From Sphingobacterium endophyticum (GTDB lineage Bacteria > Bacteroidota > Bacteroidia > Sphingobacteriales > Sphingobacteriaceae): DNA of 64,000 nt. The translations under genes were made by a program, and so were the position numbers. Shown here piece by piece: positions 9,432 to 17,194 of the stretch; position 1 is the stretch's first letter; each line of letters opens with the position of its first letter. The DNA lies in the NCBI RefSeq assembly GCF_009733535.1, contig NZ_SMMI01000005.1, positions 186,001 to 250,000 on the forward strand. Direction: 5' to 3'. The notes beneath the pieces were generated by a model. It was given only the letters and a program-made list of their open reading frames with translations. It was not told the origin of the DNA and did no database searches.

Positions 9432-10580
9432 TTATTCCAACGCTGCCAATAATTCTTCCAACTTGTCGATTGTAAATCCTGTCCGGATTACCTTGCCAGA
9501 ATTGCTTTCAATAATCATATAAGTTGGAAAGCTATTTAATCCCAATGAATTTTTGAGAATATTTTCTGAATCATCTCCAAACCAAAAGTTATCATACTTA
9601 AATGGATGATTATTTAAGTGAGAATTCCAGGTATCTATTTGTTTATCTACCGATATTCCAATAAACTTGATGTTCTTTTTACTTCCAAGAGCTATTCTTT
9701 CGAATTCGGGATGTTGAGCCAAACAAGGCTTACACCACGTCGCCCAAAAATCAACCACCACATAATCTGTTTGCTTCAAGACATCTTTTATATTGAATTG
9801 TTCGTTCTTTACATTGCTTATCATAATCTCTGGAAAAGGGATTCCATCCTTAAGTTGGTATCTGTTGTTTACCAATTCTTGGTTTTTGAGCAATTCATCT
9901 AAACTTCCTTTAGGTAGTTGATAAGTTTTTAAATCTGTTATCAGATTATTTATGGTATCTAAGCTTCCATGAGTGAGTTGCTGAAGACCAGCTGCCATAA
10001 TAGGATCATCTAATATTCTATTTAAATAGTTTATTGTAAGCAAAGAAGCAGGGTATCTCTGTGCAATTTTCAAGTTTTCTGAAACAGACCAGTTACCTAC
10101 TTCTTCATCAGGCATGATTTTTTGTTTATATCTTTTCCGCACTTCTTTGGACAACTTTACCATCTCGGAGTTCTGCACGTTGAGTTTGCTTCCATTTATT
10201 AAAGCTATCTTTTCATTAGCATCAATTTCTATTTCTAATAAATTGGAGTCAATTAAAATAGATATTGGATCCTTTTCCCAAGAAATCTCAGATCTTTTAA
10301 ATAACTCATCTTGTAAGATCTGAAGTGTCGGAAATTCTGTTTTACTAAGAACAAAATAAGCATGGTTCAATTTATCTTTTCCATGATCATTATTTATCTT
10401 AAAATCAAATTTCCCATGATTTAATTTCATATAATGATAGCCCGAGTCAGTTGAAAGATTTATGAATTTTATACTGTCCGGCAGATTTTTAATCACTCCT
10501 TTTATAACTGTAAGTTCTTGTGAAAAAGTTAGGTTAGTATATAAAAATAAAAATGAAAAAATTAAGGAATATAGCTTCAT
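9432..10580 (-). CDS. TlpA-like exported thioredoxin-fold oxidoreductase
   Basis: A signal peptide (residues 1-20) is followed by a DUF4369-like N-terminal domain and helical linker (about 22-240), then a thioredoxin domain with active site CKPC at 283-286 in DFWATWCKPCLAQHPEF. The cis-proline appears in NSFPTYMII. Bacteroidota have many such TlpA/ResA-like proteins in the periplasm, where they reduce disulfides or serve as electron carriers for maturation and redox repair. The length of 382 residues is typical. The gene has its own transcript between two long spacers; no partner oxidoreductase is adjacent. Confidence 0.88.
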   Translation of the reverse strand: MKLYSLIFSFLFLYTNLTFSQELTVIKGVIKNLPDSIKFINLSTDSGYHYMKLNHGKFDFKINNDHGKDKLNHAYFVLSKTEFPTLQILQDELFKRSEISWEKDPISILIDSNLLEIEIDANEKIALINGSKLNVQNSEMVKLSKEVRKRYKQKIMPDEEVGNWSVSENLKIAQRYPASLLTINYLNRILDDPIMAAGLQQLTHGSLDTINNLITDLKTYQLPKGSLDELLKNQELVNNRYQLKDGIPFPEIMISNVKNEQFNIKDVLKQTDYVVVDFWATWCKPCLAQHPEFERIALGSKKNIKFIGISVDKQIDTWNSHLNNHPFKYDNFWFGDDSENILKNSLGLNSFPTYMIIESNSGKVIRTGFTIDKLEELLAALE

Positions 10581-10896
10581 AATAGTTTATATATTGGTTC
10601 TTAATTAACAATAAATATAAATAATAGTTTCATTTTTTTGTTTTAAAAGGCATTCTTATGCTTTACTATTAATATTTTTCGTCTTACCATAATCTAACTA
10701 ATAGAAAGCAGAACAAATAAGTTTTTTATTTTATTGAGAAAATCAAGTTGTAAATCATATTTGGGAGATAGAAGAAGCAAGAGTGTTTGATGCAGCATTT
10801 GAGATTTATTGATGAAACTTTCAAAAACCTTATTGAGTCTATTAACTCTGCGTTTTCGGTTGATTTTTATCTAGGATATGAAATTACCAGTTAAAA
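10581..10896. other. Intergenic spacer between the TlpA-like gene and the LytTR regulator
   Basis: AT-rich and without a convincing gene. A short frame near 10755-10815 (WEIEEARVFDAAFEIY) is closed by stops on both sides and looks like chance. No terminator hairpin with a U-run was found after the regulator gene. Confidence 0.4.
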
Positions 10897-11619
10897 TCAT
10901 TTTCCTGATAAAAGTCCAGCAGAATACCTACTGAAAAAATCCTTTTTAAAAACTTCACCCAATGGTATCTCTTGCTCTTCAACAAAAATGGAATAATGGT
11001 CAAAAGAAATAACATAGTTGAAGTTTACTATATATGATTTACTCACTCTAATAAATAGATTGCATGGTAATTTTTGATAGACAGATTTGAGGTTCATTGC
11101 GGTTATCAGTTTCTGATTATGCGTGTGGATAATTACATAATCTTTCAATCCCTCAATATATCGAATATCGGAAAACAAAACTTTGTAAAATCTTCTTTCT
11201 GCTTTTATAAGCAAAAACTCAGTACCTGCTTCCTCAATCTCACTTTTAGCAGTATTTAATGATAGTAATCTTGAATATGTAAAAGCCTTGTCTATAGCTT
11301 TTTTAAGGCGGGTAGAATTAACCGGTTTCAATATATAATCCAGTGCATCAAACTCGAAACACTTTACGGCATATTTTGAATACGCTGTTGTGAAAATGAT
11401 TAAAGTATTACCATCAATTTTCTCTGCAAATTCCAAACCCGAAATTCCTGGCATCTGGATATCTAGAAAAATTAGATCGACCTGGTTCTTTTGGATAAAA
11501 TCAAGCGCTGATCTCGCAGTAGAAAAGTCACCTATTATTTCTAATTTAGAGACTTCATTAATTAATATCTGTAGCTCTTCTCTTGCTAAAGGTTCGTCAT
11601 CTATAATAATACATTTCAT
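10897..11619 (-). CDS. LytTR-family response regulator
   Basis: The receiver domain covers residues 1-120, with acidic pair DD at 7-8, phospho-acceptor D53 in FLDIQMPG and conserved lysine in ILKPVNS. The LytTR DNA-binding domain covers about 140-235 (ERRFYKVLFSDIRYIEGLKD, then FIRVSKSYIVNFNYV). Such regulators bind direct repeats of about 9 bp with a 21-bp pitch. The gene overlaps the kinase gene upstream by four bases, so they form one pair. Four symmetric half-sites at 12755-12830, in front of both this operon and the divergent operon 12887-14537, are the likely targets. Confidence 0.93.
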   Translation of the reverse strand: MKCIIIDDEPLAREELQILINEVSKLEIIGDFSTARSALDFIQKNQVDLIFLDIQMPGISGLEFAEKIDGNTLIIFTTAYSKYAVKCFEFDALDYILKPVNSTRLKKAIDKAFTYSRLLSLNTAKSEIEEAGTEFLLIKAERRFYKVLFSDIRYIEGLKDYVIIHTHNQKLITAMNLKSVYQKLPCNLFIRVSKSYIVNFNYVISFDHYSIFVEEQEIPLGEVFKKDFFSRYSAGLLSGK

Positions 11620-12695
11620 CTTAGAGGAATTTTTAGTTTTACATTGTACACATTTTCATCGCTTTCTATTTTTAGATCATACGTATCTGCATATAAAAGT
11701 TTCAAACGCCTGCTTATATTTTTGAGACCTAATCCACAATGTTTAATATTAATTGGTGTTTGAGTTTTGGAATTTCTACAGATAAAATACAGTTCATCAT
11801 CTTGGAGGTAAAAGCGAATTTTGACGAAAGTTTGAATATCATCTTCAAGCCTACTATGCTTTACTGCATTTTCCACAAAGGTCGTAAAAAGATTTGGAGG
11901 CACCTTAATACTGTTTAGAGTTACATTCTCTATCTCAGCTATGATCTGAATAGAAAACTTTTCTCTTCTAATTTCTTCAAGATTTAGAAAATTTGAAATA
12001 AACTTGATTTCAGACGCGAGTGAAGTCTTATCTTCGTTATTTTCATAAAGCAGATATCTTAAGAAATCGGATAATTTTAATATGGTTTCTGTAGCTTTCT
12101 CTGGATTTTTACGTATCAATGCCTTCACATTATTAAGGCTGTTAAAAAGGAAATGTGGATTAATCTGATTTTTCAATTCATTAAGCTCCATTGTTAAAGC
12201 TATATTTTTTAGTTCTAAAATCCGTTCATTATCCTTAATCCACCTTTGAAATAATTTTAAGGCAGTTGTAAGCAATATTATTGGAATAGAAATGATGATT
12301 CCTTCATGTAAGGTTCTGAAACGCTGTTGTTCTACACCTCCACTAGAAGTTCTTGGTAAGACTAAATACTGCTCTGTGAGATATGCTGTCAAGGTCAGAC
12401 ATAAAATTACCAGTGCTATTAGCATTAATAGATATATTAAATACTGTGAATTGAAGAAAAAAACAGGAACAAGAAAATACATATTTAAATAAAACATCAG
12501 CATAAATATTGACCAAATAGAGAACAAAAAATAGAGCCTAAACTCATCAGTCAACTGTTGCGTGATGTGAGCCCTATAATAGAAGACTAACAAAAAACCG
12601 AAAAGAAAGCTTACATGTCTTAAGAAGCGATATCGATCATCTATGAGGTAGGTGATTATATTATTGTTTTGGAAATCTTGCATGAACTTTTTCAT
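11616..12695 (-). CDS. LytS/YehU-type sensor histidine kinase
   Basis: Four membrane helices in the first 150 residues make the input module; there is no recognisable ligand domain. The His-kinase domain follows with the phospho-acceptor motif NPHFLFNSLN near residue 180, then an ATPase domain with FVENAVKH (N-box) and GLGLKNISRRL (G-box). This family signals to LytTR regulators, and the regulator gene follows with a four-base overlap. A CAAAATTA at 12719-12726 (TAATTTTG on the coding strand) is a good -7 element 24 bases before the ATG. Confidence 0.93.
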   Translation of the reverse strand: MKKFMQDFQNNNIITYLIDDRYRFLRHVSFLFGFLLVFYYRAHITQQLTDEFRLYFLFSIWSIFMLMFYLNMYFLVPVFFFNSQYLIYLLMLIALVILCLTLTAYLTEQYLVLPRTSSGGVEQQRFRTLHEGIIISIPIILLTTALKLFQRWIKDNERILELKNIALTMELNELKNQINPHFLFNSLNNVKALIRKNPEKATETILKLSDFLRYLLYENNEDKTSLASEIKFISNFLNLEEIRREKFSIQIIAEIENVTLNSIKVPPNLFTTFVENAVKHSRLEDDIQTFVKIRFYLQDDELYFICRNSKTQTPINIKHCGLGLKNISRRLKLLYADTYDLKIESDENVYNVKLKIPLR

Positions 12696-12718
12696 TACAT
12701 ATTGTCATCAATAATGGA

Positions 12719-12726
12719 CAAAATTA
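12719..12726 (-). promoter_or_regulatory. -7 promoter element of the LytTR sensor/regulator operon
   Basis: TAATTTTG on the minus strand fits TAnnTTTG. The nearest putative LytTR half-site begins 29 bases upstream, where an activator would contact polymerase. Confidence 0.55.
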
Positions 12727-12754
12727 AAATATAAGGTGGATGCATGTTAGATAT

Positions 12755-12830
12755 TATACCAAACAATCCACCTTTTATACAAAGGTGCTATTAGCGCATG
12801 GTTTGTATAAAATTTAAAGGGGTTAGTATA
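12755..12830. promoter_or_regulatory. Four-half-site LytTR operator between divergent operons
   Basis: Four copies of one 10-base motif stand in exact symmetry about 12792.5. On the minus strand: GTTTGGTATA (12755-12764) and CCTTTGTATA (12776-12785). On the plus strand: GGTTTGTATA (12800-12809) and GGTTAGTATA (12821-12830). Within each pair the pitch is 21 bases, two helical turns, as known for AgrA/LytTR sites. Each pair would serve one promoter. Binding by the adjacent regulator is inferred. Confidence 0.7.
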
Positions 12831-12859
12831 AAAAGGAAAAATCAAATTATCCTATTTAT

Positions 12860-12867
12860 TTCCTTTG
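12860..12867 (+). promoter_or_regulatory. Candidate -7 element of operon 12887-14537 (TTCCTTTG)
   Basis: One mismatch to TAnnTTTG. It lies 30 bases after the outer LytTR half-site, the mirror image of the other promoter, which supports activated transcription from a weak box. Confidence 0.4.
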
Positions 12868-12886
12868 TTCCATCAATTAAGTAAAT

Positions 12887-13333
12887 ATGACACTTGAAAA
12901 CTTCACAACACTCGCTCAGTACATAGATGATGAGATTTCATTATCAGATTCTGAAAAGATACAAAAAATGGTTCAATTGGCTGATTTGTGCCGCTTTATT
13001 CATTCTTATAATTCAGATGAGGAATCTTTAGGTTTATTGATTTTCAACGAGAACTCAATTCAGGGAAAGGTCAATCACACTTACTATGATAACGTCAGAA
13101 TAGGAATTGTATTTTACGATATCGCAGACTTATTTTCTGGACATTTTTCTATCCAATTGTATAAAGACCATGTTGATTTGAAAGAATTATGGCATGTGTT
13201 TGTTAACGAACCTCAGAGTCATAACTTCGAGTTATTAGCGTTACACTTTAAAGAAAAACCCGAAGATAGAATCCACGATCGTTACTTCCTGATGGATTAT
13301 CCAAATTCAACTATTTTACGCCTTGACAGATAA
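12887..13333 (+). CDS. Hypothetical cytoplasmic protein, first gene of LytTR-linked operon
   Basis: 148 residues, acidic, without signal peptide or membrane segment. The first third is helical (TLAQYIDDEISLSDSEKIQK) and the rest is mixed strand. I do not recognise the family. Its TAA overlaps the ATG of the next gene by one base (TAATG), so translation is coupled to the outer-membrane-like protein that follows. Because it is the first gene behind the LytTR site array it is probably induced by the divergent sensor/regulator pair. Confidence 0.75.
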   Translation: MTLENFTTLAQYIDDEISLSDSEKIQKMVQLADLCRFIHSYNSDEESLGLLIFNENSIQGKVNHTYYDNVRIGIVFYDIADLFSGHFSIQLYKDHVDLKELWHVFVNEPQSHNFELLALHFKEKPEDRIHDRYFLMDYPNSTILRLDR

Positions 13334-14307
13334 TGTACAAATTTATTAATAGATTAAAAAAAATATTAGTGGTTGGCAGCATCATGATAAAGTACAATGT
13401 AGTTCTAGCTCAAGGCCAGGATAGCACTAGTCGTAAAGGAATATCCTATTTTTCTAATAAATTCCCAGTGACAAGTGTGATTAATTTGGAATACAAACAA
13501 TTAACACCTTACAAATTTTCATCCAAGTATATGGGGGCAGATATTCCTGAAACCGAAATAAATAATTTATACCACTTTCAAGGCAGTGCCAATTTAAACT
13601 TTTTCAAGAAGAACAATTTTGTTGTAGGTACTACATTATTCTATAGATATCTTTCAATGAATGCGGGGCAAATGAAAAATGAACAATATCACTATCATTC
13701 GCAATCACTAAACCTGACCTATTTTTCCAAGGTTTTCGGTAAAACTGTTATTTACTCAGGAAGTCTCATTACTGATGGCAGTGATAAAAGATTTCACGAA
13801 CGCATGCGTGGTATGGCATCAGCAAACATCTTATTAAAAGCTTCACGAGAATCCCTATTAAGTGTTGGAATAATTGCGTTTCTTGATCCAAGTGCTTTGC
13901 TTCCAGCTTTGCCTTCCTTTACTTACAGGCAAGATTTCGGAAAAGGACTTATAGCTGATATATTATTGCCTAAAGGATCTTATTTACGAAAAAATATAGG
14001 TCAAAATGGAAGATTGTCCATCGGGAGTGAATTAGGAAGTACCTATTTTTATTTACATAATATAGATGAGACTAAAAAGACTTATGCTCTATATCAGATT
14101 GATATAAATTCTGGTTTAACTTATGAATACAAACTTGGGAAATCTTTTATTGCCACCTTCAAAACAGGATATAGAAATTCTCCAAATTCCAGGGTTTTTG
14201 AAAAAACAGCTGCACAAAGAGATTACATCCTACAGGCAACTCCAGGTGCCGCATTCTATTTTAATGCAGGTATATCTTTGAATCAATTTGGTAAGAAAAA
14301 AAAATAG
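13333..14307 (+). CDS. Putative outer-membrane beta-barrel protein, LytTR-linked operon
   Basis: An N-terminal hydrophobic signal (about residues 10-30, ending in VVLAQGQ) is followed by about 290 residues of alternating amphipathic strands rich in Tyr, Phe and Gly, such as NFVVGTTLFYRYLSMN, LSIGSELGSTYFYLHN and SFIATFKTGYRNSPNSR. The last strand is AAFYFNAGISLNQFG, with a basic tail. This is the look of a 10- to 14-strand outer-membrane barrel, close in style to the DUF6268 group. A transport, lipid-handling or surface role is possible. The gene overlaps its neighbour upstream by one base, and the 70-residue gene follows after 17 bases. Confidence 0.7.
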   Translation: MYKFINRLKKILVVGSIMIKYNVVLAQGQDSTSRKGISYFSNKFPVTSVINLEYKQLTPYKFSSKYMGADIPETEINNLYHFQGSANLNFFKKNNFVVGTTLFYRYLSMNAGQMKNEQYHYHSQSLNLTYFSKVFGKTVIYSGSLITDGSDKRFHERMRGMASANILLKASRESLLSVGIIAFLDPSALLPALPSFTYRQDFGKGLIADILLPKGSYLRKNIGQNGRLSIGSELGSTYFYLHNIDETKKTYALYQIDINSGLTYEYKLGKSFIATFKTGYRNSPNSRVFEKTAAQRDYILQATPGAAFYFNAGISLNQFGKKKK

Positions 14308-14324
14308 CAAAAGGAGCATTATAT

Positions 14325-14537
14325 ATGGTTATTGTATTTGAAACAAATGTGCAAACAAGTAGACAAGCTAATTTAGTTATACAGGAGCTAATAACTTGTT
14401 ATCCAGAACTGAAGATAAATTTTGATTTGGAGGATTGCGACAAGATCTTACGTATTGAAGGTGAGGAAATCAAGGCTGTTGATATTTCTGCAGCAGTTCA
14501 AGTACTTGGATACAATTGCAAGGAACTTCCTTATTAA
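14325..14537 (+). CDS. Small HMA-fold-like protein without the metal-binding cysteines
   Basis: 70 residues with the beta-alpha-beta-beta-alpha-beta rhythm of heavy-metal-associated domains: VIVFETNVQ, a helix with ANLVIQELITCYP, LKINFDLEDCDKILRIEG, helix AVDISAAVQVLG, then YNCKEL. The usual CxxC of the first loop is replaced by TSRQ, so metal transfer is unlikely. Similar short proteins are common as undescribed genes in Bacteroidota. It is the last gene of the LytTR-linked operon. The role may be in protein interaction or sensing; this is a guess. Confidence 0.65.
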   Translation: MVIVFETNVQTSRQANLVIQELITCYPELKINFDLEDCDKILRIEGEEIKAVDISAAVQVLGYNCKELPY

Positions 14538-14594
14538 ACCAACGCATTAATATTAAAACACTTAAAAGCGTTATAAATTAGGTTTTATAAAAAT

Positions 14595-14624
14595 CTTCGT
14601 CATTGACTGCTGTCAATGACGAAG
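14595..14624 (-). terminator. Rho-independent terminator of the acetyltransferase/Arr unit
   Basis: Perfect 13-bp stem (CTTCGTCATTGAC with its complement at 14612-14624), 4-base loop. The U-run (ATTTTTAT) follows on the minus strand. It could also slow transcripts from the plus strand. Confidence 0.85.
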
Positions 14625-14660
14625 CAAAATAAATGACATAATTTTTTAATTTCCATGCAT

Positions 14661-15167
14661 TTAGATTGATGTCCTGTCTAAATATACATATTTTGCTAAG
14701 GTCAAATCACCTTCAATAAAATTTTCTTGAAATTTGAAATTTAGCCTGGTCAATAAATGTATGGATTTTGAATTGTCGGGATATAATATCGCAATAATCT
14801 TTTCGGGGTTAAGTTTTTCTTTTGCAAACTCTAGAACCCGTTCAGCTGCTTCGTATGCATATCCAAAGCCTTCATATTGTGGTAAAATAGCAAATCCTAA
14901 ATCGGGAAAGTCCTGCGTATCACGGAATAGAAAAGTAATTAAACCTAAAGGGGATTTTGCTTCCTTCAAAGAAAAAACAAAGTAATGGTAGTTCTTATTT
15001 TCTAAAATCTTTGAAATGTAATTTGCGGCGTCTTCAGTGCTCTGAATATTCTTGTCTCCAATATATTTTTTCCATCCATCTGTATTTAGCAAATTGTAAA
15101 TAAATGGAGCGTCAGATAAATCTAAGGCTTTGATAAACAACCTTGGGGTACTTAATTCAACATTCAT
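14661..15167 (-). CDS. GNAT-family N-acetyltransferase (RimJ/RimL type)
   Basis: 168 residues starting with the typical STPRLFIKALDLSDAPFIYNL. The acetyl-CoA-binding region is LGFAILPQYEGFGYAYEAAE (motif A with the Q-x-x-G-x-G/A loop), followed by a helix and the closing LLTRLNFKFQE. This subfamily acetylates amino groups of ribosomal proteins, antibiotics or small molecules; the substrate is not evident. It is 20 bases downstream of the Arr gene and shares its terminator, so the two probably form one transcript. A link to resistance is suggestive only. Confidence 0.88.
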   Translation of the reverse strand: MNVELSTPRLFIKALDLSDAPFIYNLLNTDGWKKYIGDKNIQSTEDAANYISKILENKNYHYFVFSLKEAKSPLGLITFLFRDTQDFPDLGFAILPQYEGFGYAYEAAERVLEFAKEKLNPEKIIAILYPDNSKSIHLLTRLNFKFQENFIEGDLTLAKYVYLDRTSI

Positions 15168-15187
15168 TGGTTATTATTTAGTTGGAA

Positions 15188-15628
15188 TCAATCAATTATC
15201 AAATCAATACCCTGCTCTCTAAGATTTCGCAGACCATTTTTCATTGCTTTGATTTCTTCGCTCGAATGGGGCTGCCAAGTCTTTACCTCTCCTATGATTT
15301 TAAATGGTTGTGTTGATCTGTAGGGCATGGTAGGATTTCCAGGGAACTTTTTGTCGGTTACATTTGGGTCATTCTCAATTTCTCCTGTAGGCTCAACTAA
15401 ATAAATTCTTTGGGGTGCATCCCCTATTGCCAATTCTGCTCCCCATATTGCAGCCGTCAATGTTGAGGCAACATAAATATGATTTAATTTTCTATTTTCC
15501 ATGTAATTACATTGATATCCTGGTGAAATATAATCGCCGATTTTTAAATCGGCTTTTGTACCATGAAAGAAAGTCTGTGTAAATGGGTTATGTTGAAATT
15601 TTTCGGGTTCTGTTTTATCATTATTCAT
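15188..15628 (-). CDS. arr: NAD+-dependent rifampin ADP-ribosyltransferase
   Basis: 146 residues matching Arr across the full length: NPFTQTFFHGTKADLKIGD, then HIYVASTLTAAIWGAELA, IYLVEPTGEIENDPNVTD, KKFPGNPTMPYRS and the end IIGEVKTWQPHS. The His of FHGT and the Asp of DPNVTD are the known functionally important positions of the family. Arr transfers ADP-ribose to the 23-hydroxyl of rifampicin and inactivates it. In environmental Bacteroidota this is usually an intrinsic gene; there is no integron or transposase here. It is probably co-transcribed with the acetyltransferase 20 bases downstream. Confidence 0.9.
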   Translation of the reverse strand: MNNDKTEPEKFQHNPFTQTFFHGTKADLKIGDYISPGYQCNYMENRKLNHIYVASTLTAAIWGAELAIGDAPQRIYLVEPTGEIENDPNVTDKKFPGNPTMPYRSTQPFKIIGEVKTWQPHSSEEIKAMKNGLRNLREQGIDLIID

Positions 15629-15884
15629 AGTTGGTTGTTTTGAGTTTTTTTGTTTTTAAAATGCTATAAACTTGATAATTCCAACAATATATGAAATAGG
15701 ATTTTTTATTAAATGCAATTGATTCAAAATTTTTAATTTCTTATTTCGTTTTTGCCAAAAGAAAAAGTTAGAATATAAATCCTAACTTTCATGCCAATAA
15801 TATCAAAAACTATTAATCTTTCAAACTGAACAATTGTTCCATTTTTGAAGCTATCAATACTATTTTTCGTTATTTTTTACCTGT

Positions 15885-16949
15885 TTATTTTACCACAAAA
15901 TCATTCAGATAGATTTTTTTACCTTCTGCGAATAATACTTTAGCTTTTCCATCTGTCCAAAGTATAGGAGTCGATTTAGTTCCATTTAAATAATTTCCGA
16001 CAATATATACCTTTCCTGATACAACTTGAATTGCATTTGCAGCAATGCTTTTATCAGGACTAAGTTGATAAAGCTTGGTTTTGTTTTTGTAAACAACTGT
16101 TGTTCCTTTATTATTCTTGTAAAAGTTAGCCACAAAATAGTAATCCTTTCCCGACATGGTTCCTACAACGTTTGATACCAAATCTCCAAGTGGAAGCTTG
16201 AATATTTCTACATCATTTTTCCAAACTACTGCTGCATCTGAATTGCTATTATAATTTTCATGCCCAATAACATAGATATCCTTATCGATTGCATGTATAT
16301 AATCGGCATAGGTATTGGGGCCAGCCAATGCCATTGCACTTCCCACAGTAAACATATGGGCATTACTGGCAAATCTACCTGTTGAATAAGGCTTACCTGC
16401 AGCTTCCGTTATTGAGGTTACTTTTGATTGAGCCAGACAACAAGCTAGCCTTGATTCAATAGTATTGGTCCAAAGAAATAGTCCGTATAAACTCAAATTA
16501 TCTCTACTCCCTGCAACATACACTTTTGAACCAAAAACGCCGATTGCTGTACCTGTATTATTGTTACCGGCAGTTGTCAGGTATGTTAACTTATTGTTTT
16601 TCCAATATGTAACCCTCTTCTTCCCTGCTGCATTCAACTGATACCCTGTTAGGTGGGCTTCTTTATTATTTACAGCTGCGATGGCAACCGCATCAGAACG
16701 TAAGTTTGGCGAGAGGTTAATTAGCGAATCACCTATACTCAATATTGCGTATCGATCAGCAGATTTATAATCGTTATTATATTTATAACCTGCATAGAAA
16801 AAAGTTAGAGGTTTTGCTGTTGGAGGCTTTGTGATCGGAGTATCGATTTCACCCGGATCCTGATCTTCAACCTCGTTCTTGCTACATGAAGCAAGGAATA
16901 TCAGTATGCCTAAAACAAATATTATCGACTTCAAATTTAAATCCTTCAT
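15885..16949 (-). CDS. Exported lipoprotein, beta-propeller-like repeats
   Basis: A signal peptide with lipobox LASC (about residue 22) is followed by a Pro/Thr-rich linker (DTPITKPPTAKPL) and roughly 300 residues of repeated units of about 45 residues, each with a pattern such as AIDKDIYVIGHE or VSGKVYIVGNY and ...VWKNDVE.. or ..ILWTDGK... The units resemble strands of a six- or seven-bladed propeller. No catalytic residues are evident. The gene stands alone and its function is unknown; surface binding is a reasonable guess. Confidence 0.7.
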   Translation of the reverse strand: MKDLNLKSIIFVLGILIFLASCSKNEVEDQDPGEIDTPITKPPTAKPLTFFYAGYKYNNDYKSADRYAILSIGDSLINLSPNLRSDAVAIAAVNNKEAHLTGYQLNAAGKKRVTYWKNNKLTYLTTAGNNNTGTAIGVFGSKVYVAGSRDNLSLYGLFLWTNTIESRLACCLAQSKVTSITEAAGKPYSTGRFASNAHMFTVGSAMALAGPNTYADYIHAIDKDIYVIGHENYNSNSDAAVVWKNDVEIFKLPLGDLVSNVVGTMSGKDYYFVANFYKNNKGTTVVYKNKTKLYQLSPDKSIAANAIQVVSGKVYIVGNYLNGTKSTPILWTDGKAKVLFAEGKKIYLNDFVVK

Positions 16950-17194
16950 AAAATTCCTTTATTGATATTTAAACAAAGAAACAGCCAATTAGGCTTTTTA
17001 TTAAATCGAATACTAACGGATTTATATAAAAATGGCACTGGAAAACTGAAATAATTAAGAGTTTTGCTGATAGCTATAAAAAAATAATGTTCAATAATAA
17101 ATTGTAACTTCATAGAAACAATTCTGTTAAATTTTAGAATGTCTCAAAAAAAGTATGATAATATTTATCATTTGCTAACATTAATAATTTATTT

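Noticed and set aside
9361-10800. Two similar stretches flanking the TlpA-like gene (AGAAGCCAGAGTTTTCATTG near 9363 and AGAAGCAAGAGTGTTTGATG near 10771), possible repeats of a mobile unit
   Set aside because: Only about 20 of 27 bases match, there are no inverted ends or target duplication, and neither copy codes for anything recognisable.
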